A stretch of DNA of 49,421 nucleotides from the NCBI GenBank assembly GCA_021804485.1, contig JAJZHM010000003.1, positions 1 to 49,421 on the forward strand. The letters are read 5' to 3'. This document shows, one piece after another, positions 27,172-34,489 of the stretch. Every line of letters starts with the position of its first letter. The stretch's first letter is position 1. Under the pieces are notes generated by a model that saw nothing but the letters and a program-made list of their open reading frames with translations, had not been told where the DNA came from and searched no databases. The stretch comes from Pseudomonadota bacterium (lineage in GTDB: Bacteria; Pseudomonadota; Gammaproteobacteria; Pseudomonadales; Moraxellaceae). The position numbers and the translations under genes were made by a program.

Positions 27172-27629
27172 CAGTCATAGGTCCTCAGCAAATGAAAAAC
27201 ACCTGAACCAACTGGTTCAATCATCTGCAGATCATGGACTCCAGCGGTTACCAAGGGACAGATACGACCTGGCTCATCAATTAGACGGGCACACAACAAA
27301 CCCAGCAAGGGCATATGAGCGATCAGAATAACGTCCTCTTGCTGGTCTCTGCACCAGGCTTCAAGGGCAACCGGATCCGATTCCGGCTGAAGATCAGCCC
27401 AGACGCAAGCTATAGGCCAACCAGTATGCTTGTGCACCAGCTCAGCAGTTTGCCTGGCACGCAGATAGGGACTATGGATCAGTCTTGGTTGGTCCATAAG
27501 CGACTTCAGAAGATGGGCGCGTTCGACGACTTCCTCGACCCCCTGAACGGTCAAGGGGCGCAGGTGATCCCGTGATGTACCCATATTAGCCACGTCAGCT
27601 TGCCCATGCCGCATTAATAACAACCGCAT
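27171..27629 (-). CDS. sixA: SixA-like phosphohistidine phosphatase
   Basis: A 152-residue member of the histidine-phosphatase superfamily. RHG at residues 8-10 (MRLLLMRHGQAD) gives the catalytic His, PLTVQGVEEV the substrate loop, SPYLRARQTAEL the second Arg, and VILIAHMPLLG the second catalytic His. SixA removes phosphate from histidine phosphotransfer proteins in enterics; the local substrate is unknown. It lies 75 bases downstream of gpsA, as sixA does in many gammaproteobacteria, and is translationally coupled to thrB. Confidence 0.9.
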   Translation of the reverse strand: MRLLLMRHGQADVANMGTSRDHLRPLTVQGVEEVVERAHLLKSLMDQPRLIHSPYLRARQTAELVHKHTGWPIACVWADLQPESDPVALEAWCRDQQEDVILIAHMPLLGLLCARLIDEPGRICPLVTAGVHDLQMIEPVGSGVFHLLRTYD

Positions 27630-27704
27630 CCGGATTCCTTATTGACCATGCAGATGTCATTATATCGCGAAACGGTCCCACAAATCTTCAGGCGCTAACA
27701 AACC

Positions 27705-28712
27705 TCAGACCTTCAGGGTATATTCAACATCGGCACTCGGAACTCCGGTCATCAATCCACGGATGACCTCCGCAACAGGCCGTTGCTCAAACACCAGCGC
27801 ATAAAGACCTTGAACAATCGGCATATAAATGCCAAGTTCATCCGACTTTTCCTTGGTGGCCCGAATTGTATTGATCCCTTCTGCCGTCTGTTCCAGATCG
27901 CCAATGATCTGATCCAGTGTTTTACCTTGAGCCAGAGCCACCCCCACCTGAAAATTACGGCTTAGTGAGGATGAGCACGTAGCAATGAGATCGCCAACGC
28001 CGGCAAGCCCTAGAAAAGTGAGAGGATTAGCCCCCAGATGAACCGCAAATCGACTCATTTCTGCCAGAGCCCGGGTCATCAGCATACTCCGGGTATTTTC
28101 CCCGGCAGCCAGACAGGAAGCCATACCTGAAGCGATTGCATAGATATTTTTAAGAGCACCGGCCAGTTCAACCCCATAAACATCACTGTTGGCAAAAACA
28201 CGAAATCGGGTTGAAGCCAATACCTGAATCACATCATGACGAAGATGCTCATCACTGCTGGCAATCACCGTTCCGGAAAGCGAGCCGGCCATGATCTCAC
28301 GCGCCAGATTGGGACCACTCAGCACCCCAATCGGTCGATCACCAAGCTCTTTACGCAAGATTTGACTCATGAGCGCAAAGGTACCCACCTCAATACCTTT
28401 GGTTGTGCTAATAACTCCGGTGGATGAGCCCATAATGTTTTTCAGTTCATGCGCCAGAGAACGGACTGCCTTTCCGGGAACCGCACAGAAAACCAGATCC
28501 GCCCGTTCAACACTTTCCGACAGATTGGCGCTGTAAACCAGACGGCCATCCAGAGGATAACCCGGCATATACTTGAGATTCTCATGAGATTCCCGCATGG
28601 ACTGACACTGCTCGGCATCACGCATCCACAGGCGCACATCGTGGGCGTTGGCGGCAGCCAGATGGGCCAGAACGGTTCCAAAACTACCTCCACCCAGGAC
28701 TGCAACGCGCAC
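27705..28712 (-). CDS. gpsA: Glycerol-3-phosphate dehydrogenase [NAD(P)+]
   Basis: A 335-residue enzyme that makes sn-glycerol-3-phosphate from dihydroxyacetone phosphate for phospholipid synthesis. The Rossmann motif VAVLGGGSFGTVLAHL is at the N-terminus. Further motifs are VISTTKGIE, VLSGPNLAREI, the catalytic-Lys region GVELAGALKNIYAIASG and GAGDLIATCSS-like GVGDLIATCSSSLSRN. The length is normal. It precedes sixA-thrB on the minus strand. Confidence 0.96.
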   Translation of the reverse strand: MRVAVLGGGSFGTVLAHLAAANAHDVRLWMRDAEQCQSMRESHENLKYMPGYPLDGRLVYSANLSESVERADLVFCAVPGKAVRSLAHELKNIMGSSTGVISTTKGIEVGTFALMSQILRKELGDRPIGVLSGPNLAREIMAGSLSGTVIASSDEHLRHDVIQVLASTRFRVFANSDVYGVELAGALKNIYAIASGMASCLAAGENTRSMLMTRALAEMSRFAVHLGANPLTFLGLAGVGDLIATCSSSLSRNFQVGVALAQGKTLDQIIGDLEQTAEGINTIRATKEKSDELGIYMPIVQGLYALVFEQRPVAEVIRGLMTGVPSADVEYTLKV

Positions 28713-29015
28713 GGCAAAACTCCCTTCTCGTTCCTGTTTACAAAATTATAGGGATCACATCCCAATGGCGCAAGGCAGGCAGGATGAGCTCTGCATATAC
28801 TCATGCGTCTGTTTCTGATTGAATCCATTTTTCACCGCAAATCGGAATCGCACACCCACCCGTCGCCCCGATTTGAGATAATTTTCAGGTTCAGCCGCAT
28901 GGCTGATGATTTTTTAACGAATCAGGATTATGATACTTATGCAGTATTGTTCGTCCCAAGGAATTCAGCATCAGGGAAGTTTTACGTCCAAGACTGCAGC
29001 AATGAGGTAAATACC
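28713..29015. other. Divergent intergenic region between gpsA and the secreted-protein gene
   Basis: 303 bases separating two divergent genes, so it holds both promoters. An open frame upstream of 29016 is continuous with the secreted protein but has no signal of coding. TATGAT at 28929-28934 is a plausible plus-strand -10 box without a clear -35. Nothing else is evident. Confidence 0.35.
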
Positions 29016-29510
29016 ATGAAAACTATTTCGGTACGTCCCATACTTCTGATGTGTTTGTGTGTTCCTGTACTGGCAGGAATCCAAGAAATTGCTCCCAAGG
29101 ATCTGACTGATTCCTATATCCAAGGCATATCGATACAGCACGTCAACAAGAAGATACCCTGCGCGGGCAAGAAAAGCGGTGTTTCGGAGTGCAACGTCAA
29201 CGAAAATCTGGTGTTGACCGACACCGGACAGTCTGCTTCGCCCAATTCCGCCGCTGCTACCGGAACCGCAAATCTGGCTGCAACCCAAGCGGCTGTCAGT
29301 GTGCTTAATAACGGTAGCGCCACTGCTGCCGTTGATCAGGCTCAGCGCAGCCTTTCAACCACTGGTGCCGCCCTGAACCAGTCCGGCTCGCAGGTAAACA
29401 TACAGTTGTTCACACCAATGCCCATTTCAACCAGTTCCAATTCGACCAACGTCGATATCAGCACCAATCACGGTGGCGCGGTTCTGATGTTTAACGTGCC
29501 CCAGCGCTAA
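29016..29510 (+). CDS. Secreted protein of unknown function
   Basis: A 164-residue protein with a signal peptide (MKTISVRPILLMCLCVPVLAG). The mature part has two cysteines (IPCAGKKSGVSECN) and then a long Ala/Ser/Asn/Thr/Gln-rich, low-charge stretch (for example NSAAATGTANLAATQAAVSV and SATAAVDQAQRSLSTTGAAL). It ends STNHGGAVLMFNVPQR. I do not recognise a family. The composition recalls exported matrix or fibre proteins, but no repeat unit typical of curli or Fap is clear. The ATG at 29016 has GAGGT seven bases before it; a longer frame upstream lacks a signal peptide. The stop codon lies in a hairpin loop. It stands alone between gpsA and htpG. Confidence 0.75.
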   Translation: MKTISVRPILLMCLCVPVLAGIQEIAPKDLTDSYIQGISIQHVNKKIPCAGKKSGVSECNVNENLVLTDTGQSASPNSAAATGTANLAATQAAVSVLNNGSATAAVDQAQRSLSTTGAALNQSGSQVNIQLFTPMPISTSSNSTNVDISTNHGGAVLMFNVPQR

Positions 29511-29520
29511 GCGCCGGGGC
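29498..29520 (+). terminator. Hairpin with the stop codon in its loop
   Basis: GCCCCAGCGC and GCGCCGGGGC form a 10-bp stem (one mismatch) around TAA, the stop codon of the secreted-protein gene. TTGTTA follows, a poor T-run, so termination efficiency is uncertain. It may also protect the 3' end or serve the convergent htpG transcript. Confidence 0.6.
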
Positions 29521-29534
29521 TTGTTACTGCAACT

Positions 29535-31454
29535 TCAGGCAAGCAATTGGGCAAGCAGTCGATTGAGCTGCCCAACAAACTCACTTGGATCCTTCAGCTG
29601 TACACCCTCAGCAAGTGCGGCCTGTCCATACAGAACAGTGGCCAATGCCTTAAAGCGATCCTCATCAGCTTCCTGCTCCATCCGCTGAATCAATGCATGT
29701 TCCATATTCAGCTCCATGCGAGGCTTGCTTGGCGGCAGTTTCTGACCGGCTGCTTCCAGCATCTGGCGTGTTGCCAGTCCAATATCTCCCTCCGGAACAA
29801 CCAAACAGGCCGGTGAATCGACCAGTCGAGAGGAAACCTTGACTTCGGTAATTTGCTCTGACAACGCCGATTTGATTCGGTCAAGCAAACTACGGTGCTC
29901 CTTTTCCTGAGCCTCAATCTGCTTTTTCTGTTCTTCCTGTTGTCCTGCATCATCGAGCTGCAAATCACCTTTGGCGATATGTACAAAGGACTTGCCCTTG
30001 TATTCATGCAGCCAAGACATCATCCATTCGTCAATCCGATCCGTCATGACCAGTACCTGGATGTCCTTTTTGCGGAAAATTTCCATATGGGGGCTTTGTT
30101 TGCCCGCATTGAAGCTCTCTGCGGTCACATAGTAAATTGCCTTCTGATCGGCAGGCATCGACTCAATGTACGCATCCAGGCTGGTGGTCTGAGCCTCTTC
30201 GGATTGTTTGCTTGTGGCAAAACGGAACAGGCTGGCGAGTTTTTCCTGATTGGCATGATCCTCAACTACCCCTTCTTTAAGCACCGTACCAAATGTATTC
30301 CAGAAATTCTGATACTGTTCCGCTTGAGATTCGGTCAGTTTGGCCAACATATCCAGAACACGTTTGGTCAACGTCGAACGTATTGTTTCAATGGACGGAT
30401 TGGACTGCAACAGTTCGCGGGAGACGTTCAAAGGCAAATCATTTGAATCAATCACCCCTTTGATAAAGCGCAGGTACAGGGGGAGGAACTGTTCAGCCTG
30501 ATCCATGATGAATACACGTTGCACATAAAGCTTTAAGCCTTTAGGTGCTTCACGATTGTACAGATCGAATGGCGCACGGGAGGGTACGTACAGCAAGGAT
30601 GTGTACTCCAGTTTCCCCTCAACCTTATTGTGGCTCCAAATCAACGGATCAGTGAAGTCATGAGCAATATGCTTGTAAAATGACTTGTACTCATCTTCAG
30701 AGACTTCATTACGGGGGCGTGTCCACAATGCTGCTGCCTGATTGATCGCCTCCCATTCAGGAGTTTCCGATGTTTTGTCTTCTTCCCCTTCTTTGGCAGG
30801 GGGCTGTTCCTTGTGCATGTAAACCGGAACACCAATATGTTCGGCATACTTGTGAATAATGTTACGCAGTTTCCAGGCATCAGCATATTCATGACTGTCA
30901 TCACGCAGATGCAGAACAATTTCGGTCCCGCGCTCCGGACAGTTCAGATCACCGATTTCAAAATGACCCTCACCGGTAGACGACCAATAAACACCCTGTT
31001 CTGCGGAAGCACCTGCACGCCGTGTCCGTACCTCAACCTTGCGTGCAACAACGAATGATGAATAGAAGCCGACACCAAACTGACCGATCAGACCTGCATC
31101 CTTCTGCTGTTCCTCACTCATCTGTTTGAGGAACTCGGCAGTTCCGGAATGAGCAATTGTTCCAAGATTAGTGACGACCTCTTCGCGAGACATGCCGATA
31201 CCATTATCACGAATGGATACCGTATGCAGGTCACGATCAAAATCAATCCAGATCGCCAGATCGGGCGATTCGGCAAGATATTGCGGATGCGACAGGGATT
31301 CAAACCGAAGTTTGTCAGCAGCATCAGCAGCGTTGGAAACCAGCTCACGCAAAAAGATTTCCTTGTTGCTGTAAAGCGAGTGAATCATCAGGTGCAGCAG
31401 TTTGGATACTTCCGTCTGGAACCCTCGAGTTTCCGTAGCTGGGGCTTCACTCAT
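29535..31454 (-). CDS. htpG: Chaperone protein HtpG (Hsp90)
   Basis: A 639-residue bacterial Hsp90. The N-terminal ATPase has FQTEVSKLLHLMIHSLYSNK, FLRELVSNAADAADKLRF, the GHKL motifs IRDNGIGMSREEV and GQFGVGFYSSFVVA, and ERGTEIVLHL. The middle domain follows with LPLNVSRELLQSNP carrying the catalytic Arg. A C-terminal dimerisation domain ends RLLAQLLA. It is an ATP-driven cytosolic chaperone for stressed proteins. A sigma-32-like promoter lies 44-71 bases upstream. It is divergent from suhB. Confidence 0.98.
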   Translation of the reverse strand: MSEAPATETRGFQTEVSKLLHLMIHSLYSNKEIFLRELVSNAADAADKLRFESLSHPQYLAESPDLAIWIDFDRDLHTVSIRDNGIGMSREEVVTNLGTIAHSGTAEFLKQMSEEQQKDAGLIGQFGVGFYSSFVVARKVEVRTRRAGASAEQGVYWSSTGEGHFEIGDLNCPERGTEIVLHLRDDSHEYADAWKLRNIIHKYAEHIGVPVYMHKEQPPAKEGEEDKTSETPEWEAINQAAALWTRPRNEVSEDEYKSFYKHIAHDFTDPLIWSHNKVEGKLEYTSLLYVPSRAPFDLYNREAPKGLKLYVQRVFIMDQAEQFLPLYLRFIKGVIDSNDLPLNVSRELLQSNPSIETIRSTLTKRVLDMLAKLTESQAEQYQNFWNTFGTVLKEGVVEDHANQEKLASLFRFATSKQSEEAQTTSLDAYIESMPADQKAIYYVTAESFNAGKQSPHMEIFRKKDIQVLVMTDRIDEWMMSWLHEYKGKSFVHIAKGDLQLDDAGQQEEQKKQIEAQEKEHRSLLDRIKSALSEQITEVKVSSRLVDSPACLVVPEGDIGLATRQMLEAAGQKLPPSKPRMELNMEHALIQRMEQEADEDRFKALATVLYGQAALAEGVQLKDPSEFVGQLNRLLAQLLA

Positions 31455-31497
31455 ATCATGTTCTCCAAATGTTTGAGGTGATCTTTTGACCTTTGAA

Positions 31498-31525
31498 AAC
31501 TGGGGGTGAATCCCAGTTTTTCAAG
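31498..31525 (-). promoter_or_regulatory. Sigma-32-type heat-shock promoter of htpG, overlapped by an inverted repeat
   Basis: On the minus strand CTTGAAA (complement of 31519-31525) and CCCCAGTT (complement of 31498-31505) are separated by 13 bases, close to the sigma-32 consensus. AAAACTGGG-7 bases-CCCAGTTTT (31496-31520), a perfect 9-bp inverted repeat, covers the -10 and part of the -35 region. It is not the CIRCE operator of HrcA. Whether a repressor binds it is unknown. Confidence 0.7.
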
Positions 31526-31621
31526 GGCAGCATCCTGCTATCTTGCGGTAAAGCAGAAGCAAAAGTCGTCAACATCGTGTAAAATGAAGCCTAATCCGTG
31601 TTTCCTCAGGAATGACCCCCA

Positions 31622-32434
31622 ATGCTACCAGCTTTGAATATCGCCTTGCGCGCTGTACGCGCCGCCGGTGAGATCATCATGCGTTCTTATGAACGACAAG
31701 ACAGCTTTACGATCACCCAGAAGGGGGCGCATGATTTTGTCACTGAAATTGATCAGAAAGTTGAGCAAGCCATTTTCAGACAATTGCGCCAGACCTATCC
31801 GGATCACGCCTTTCTCGGCGAAGAGTCCGGTGCGTCAGTTGAAAACAGTGACTTTCTCTGGATTCTTGACCCACTGGACGGTACAACCAATTTTATTCAT
31901 GGCTTTCCGCAATTTGCCATCAGTCTAGCCTTGCGGGTGAAAGGGATTACCGAACTGGCCATTGTCTATGATCCACTCGCCCGGGAAGAATTTACGGCTG
32001 TTCGTGGTCGCGGCGCCAAACTGAACAGCCGCCGACTGCGTGTCAGCCAACAGCCTGGAATTCGCGACGCTTTGATTGGGACTGGTTTTCCCTTTCGGCC
32101 CGAACAGATGTCCCAAATGGATCAATACCTGCATGTATTTCAGGAAGTTGCCCGTCAAAGCGCCGGAATCCGGCGCGCTGGTGCGGCCGCACTGGACCTT
32201 GCCTATGTGGCCGCCGGGCGGCTTGACGGGTTCTGGGAATCAGGCCTGTCGATCTGGGATATAGCCGCAGGAGATTTGCTCATTCGTGAAGCCGGGGGGC
32301 TGGTTACTGATTACGCCGGCGGTCACGACTATCTGGAAAAGGGAAGCATCATTGCCGGCAACGCAAGAATGGTCAAGGCCTTGCTGACCCTTATTCTGGA
32401 ATCAGGCAAGGACACAAGTGCCACTGCATCATGA
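31622..32434 (+). CDS. suhB: Inositol monophosphatase family protein SuhB
   Basis: A 270-residue Mg2+-dependent phosphatase. The metal-binding motifs are all present: FLGEESGASVE, WILDPLDGTTNFIHGFPQFA, and GLSIWDIAAGDLLIREAGG. RRAGAAALDLAYVAAGRLDG completes the signature. SuhB hydrolyses inositol phosphates and, in E. coli, also joins rRNA transcription antitermination complexes. Its 3' end overlaps the convergent GGDEF gene by 6 bases. Confidence 0.95.
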   Translation: MLPALNIALRAVRAAGEIIMRSYERQDSFTITQKGAHDFVTEIDQKVEQAIFRQLRQTYPDHAFLGEESGASVENSDFLWILDPLDGTTNFIHGFPQFAISLALRVKGITELAIVYDPLAREEFTAVRGRGAKLNSRRLRVSQQPGIRDALIGTGFPFRPEQMSQMDQYLHVFQEVARQSAGIRRAGAAALDLAYVAAGRLDGFWESGLSIWDIAAGDLLIREAGGLVTDYAGGHDYLEKGSIIAGNARMVKALLTLILESGKDTSATAS

Positions 32435-33418
32435 GGCCGATGCAGTGGATTTTAAGGCATCAAAGAAAAGCGTAACCTGATTACGTCCATGCTCCTTGGA
32501 ATGGTAGAGCGAGCGGTCAGAGCGTTCGATCCATTCCTTGGTATCGGTAACATCGTTGTTCAGTGGTGCTACGCCCAAACTGATGGTGTAGCGAATTTCA
32601 AGACCTTCGTGCATGACCAGTCTCTTTTCAATATCGGCACGAAGACGTTCGGCAAATATCATCGCACCCTCAGCGTCTGCACCGACCAGTATCGCCCCAA
32701 ACTCCTCTCCGCCATAACGGCCGCCAATATCCGTTTCACGCAATTGCTGGCGTAATGCCGATGCTGTAATACGAATCACCTCATCACCGGCTTGATGCCC
32801 ATAGGTATCATTGACGCGTTTGAAATGATCAATATCGAACATCACCAAGGCACAGGGCGTGTGCTGGGTACGTTGCCAGCGTTTGAACTCACGCACCAGA
32901 CATTCTTCCCAGTAACCACGATTGTAAAGCTGGGTGAGGCGATCCGTCCGACTGAGGCGCTCCAATTCCTGATTGGCATTCACCAGCGCCTTGCGGTTAA
33001 CGGCAACATCGGTCACGTCGTACACCATAACACCAATATGATTGACCTCACCGTGCACCGAAGTCAGCGGTATGATGCTGACATTCTGGAACATGAAGTC
33101 AGATCGGCCGGTAATCGGCCGGTAGTTGGCGAAACGAAACAGAAAAGGACGATGCTCCCAGTTGGTATAAACTTGGGTATTCAACATGAAAACCGAACGG
33201 GTCTTCTGCCGGAACCACTGTTCCTGAATCTCTGGAAATAGTTCAAACAAGGAGCGCCCCTGCACTGTCCTCGCTTGTTTGCCACTGTGGTTTTCCATAA
33301 AAGAATTCCAGAGGCATACCCGGTAATTCTGATCCAACACCAGCAGACCGACATCAATAGTCTGCAACAGCCCCATCATCCAGTGAAATTCCTGGAGATC
33401 AATACTGGTCTCGCTCAT
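32429..33418 (-). CDS. PAS-GGDEF diguanylate cyclase
   Basis: A 329-residue cytoplasmic signalling enzyme. Residues ~10-140 form a PAS-like sensor (LQTIDVGLLVLDQNYRVCLW, then a PAC-like strand set). Residues ~160-325 form a GGDEF domain with LTQLYNRGYWEECLVREF, FDIDHFKRVNDTYGHQAGDE and the active-site GRYGGEEF near 235-241. RETD five residues before it forms an intact inhibitory I-site, so c-di-GMP synthesis with product inhibition is expected. The ATG overlaps the REC-CheC stop by 4 bases, so the two are coupled and probably work together. Confidence 0.93.
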   Translation of the reverse strand: MSETSIDLQEFHWMMGLLQTIDVGLLVLDQNYRVCLWNSFMENHSGKQARTVQGRSLFELFPEIQEQWFRQKTRSVFMLNTQVYTNWEHRPFLFRFANYRPITGRSDFMFQNVSIIPLTSVHGEVNHIGVMVYDVTDVAVNRKALVNANQELERLSRTDRLTQLYNRGYWEECLVREFKRWQRTQHTPCALVMFDIDHFKRVNDTYGHQAGDEVIRITASALRQQLRETDIGGRYGGEEFGAILVGADAEGAMIFAERLRADIEKRLVMHEGLEIRYTISLGVAPLNNDVTDTKEWIERSDRSLYHSKEHGRNQVTLFFDALKSTASAS

Positions 33419-34425
33419 ACACTCTCCACGAGATAGCCGACTTTCTTCTGCAATACCGGCAAGGAATCTTCGGTAAAAAGCAACAAAAGATCGCAGCGAA
33501 TATTCTGCTTTTCAATGATATAGGTAATTTCAATGGCCAGTGTACGTTGCCATCGGTGCGCGTTATTTCGCACCAGGTCGCTAAAATCGAGATGACGTCC
33601 GAGAATCACCGGATGACTGCTGCTAAAGGCCACATCAAGCTGTTCGGCCAATCCCTTGGAGAATGCGCCAATGAGAATGCTGGCAATATCCATGACCATT
33701 TCCGATTCCAGAGTGGGATTCAGTTTATCCTGATAACCCAGAAGCTGGGCAAGATCCTGATAGGAGGAATCGTACATGATCAACAACCCCTCACCCCGCA
33801 TGCCCTCCCCGATCAAGCCTTGGCAGACCGCAGAAAAAGTTTCCTGACGGGCCGCCAGATCCAAGGCCATCTGCAACTCGCTCACTTCAAGCTGATTGAC
33901 TTTGGGAATCGGCAACTGAACGAACACATTGAGCAGTTGCGCCAAAAGATCAGCCGCACGCCCCATGGCCACATTACTGATCTCACGCAGCGCATCAAAG
34001 CCTTTCGGTGTGGTTGCCTGAACATCGTAGACAACGGGCTCGGTCCATTCACCGCGCAGGCTGAACAAGCCAAATTGTTCCTGGATCTCTAGCAACCGCT
34101 CTAGGGAAACTGGCTTTTTGATAAAATCATAGGCACCTAAAGCTCGGGTCCGCTGCACGGCTTCAGGCTGTATGTCACCTGACACAACAATCACAATAAC
34201 AGGCAGATCACAGCGCTGAATTTCCTCGAGCGTCTCATAACCATCCTTGACCGGCATGTTCAGGTCAAGAAACATGACGTCCACACCACCCGTCTGTATT
34301 TTCTCCAGAGCCTCAGCACCGTTACCTGCAAAATCAATCGTAACATCCCAATCTTTTGGCAAGGCTTTACTTAATTGCTTGCGAGCCATCGCCGAATCAT
34401 CGCAGATTAAAACATGACAGCTCAT
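33415..34425 (-). CDS. Response regulator fused to a CheC-like phosphatase domain
   Basis: 336 residues. The REC domain (1-120) has acidic Asp9/Asp10, phospho-acceptor Asp54 in MFLDLNMPVKDG and Lys104 in FIKKPV. From ~140 a CheC/CheX-type domain starts GFDALREISNVAMGRAADLL. Its first active site matches D-x3-E-x2-N-x22-P exactly. The second helix (SEMVMDIASILIGAFSKGLA) has Asp and Ser where Glu and Asn are expected, so one of the two sites looks lost. CheC proteins dephosphorylate CheY-P. Here the domain may act on its own REC or on a partner. Coupled to a diguanylate cyclase gene downstream. Confidence 0.9.
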   Translation of the reverse strand: MSCHVLICDDSAMARKQLSKALPKDWDVTIDFAGNGAEALEKIQTGGVDVMFLDLNMPVKDGYETLEEIQRCDLPVIVIVVSGDIQPEAVQRTRALGAYDFIKKPVSLERLLEIQEQFGLFSLRGEWTEPVVYDVQATTPKGFDALREISNVAMGRAADLLAQLLNVFVQLPIPKVNQLEVSELQMALDLAARQETFSAVCQGLIGEGMRGEGLLIMYDSSYQDLAQLLGYQDKLNPTLESEMVMDIASILIGAFSKGLAEQLDVAFSSSHPVILGRHLDFSDLVRNNAHRWQRTLAIEITYIIEKQNIRCDLLLLFTEDSLPVLQKKVGYLVESV

Positions 34426-34489
34426 GGAGCGTCCTCGAATCCGTTTAATAGCCAGTTACAGTTAAGACGAAAATCGGTAAACTCTCCAA

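Noticed and set aside
31496-31520. CIRCE operator of HrcA in front of htpG
   Set aside because: The repeat AAAACTGGG-N7-CCCAGTTTT does not resemble TTAGCACTC-N9-GAGTGCTAA.
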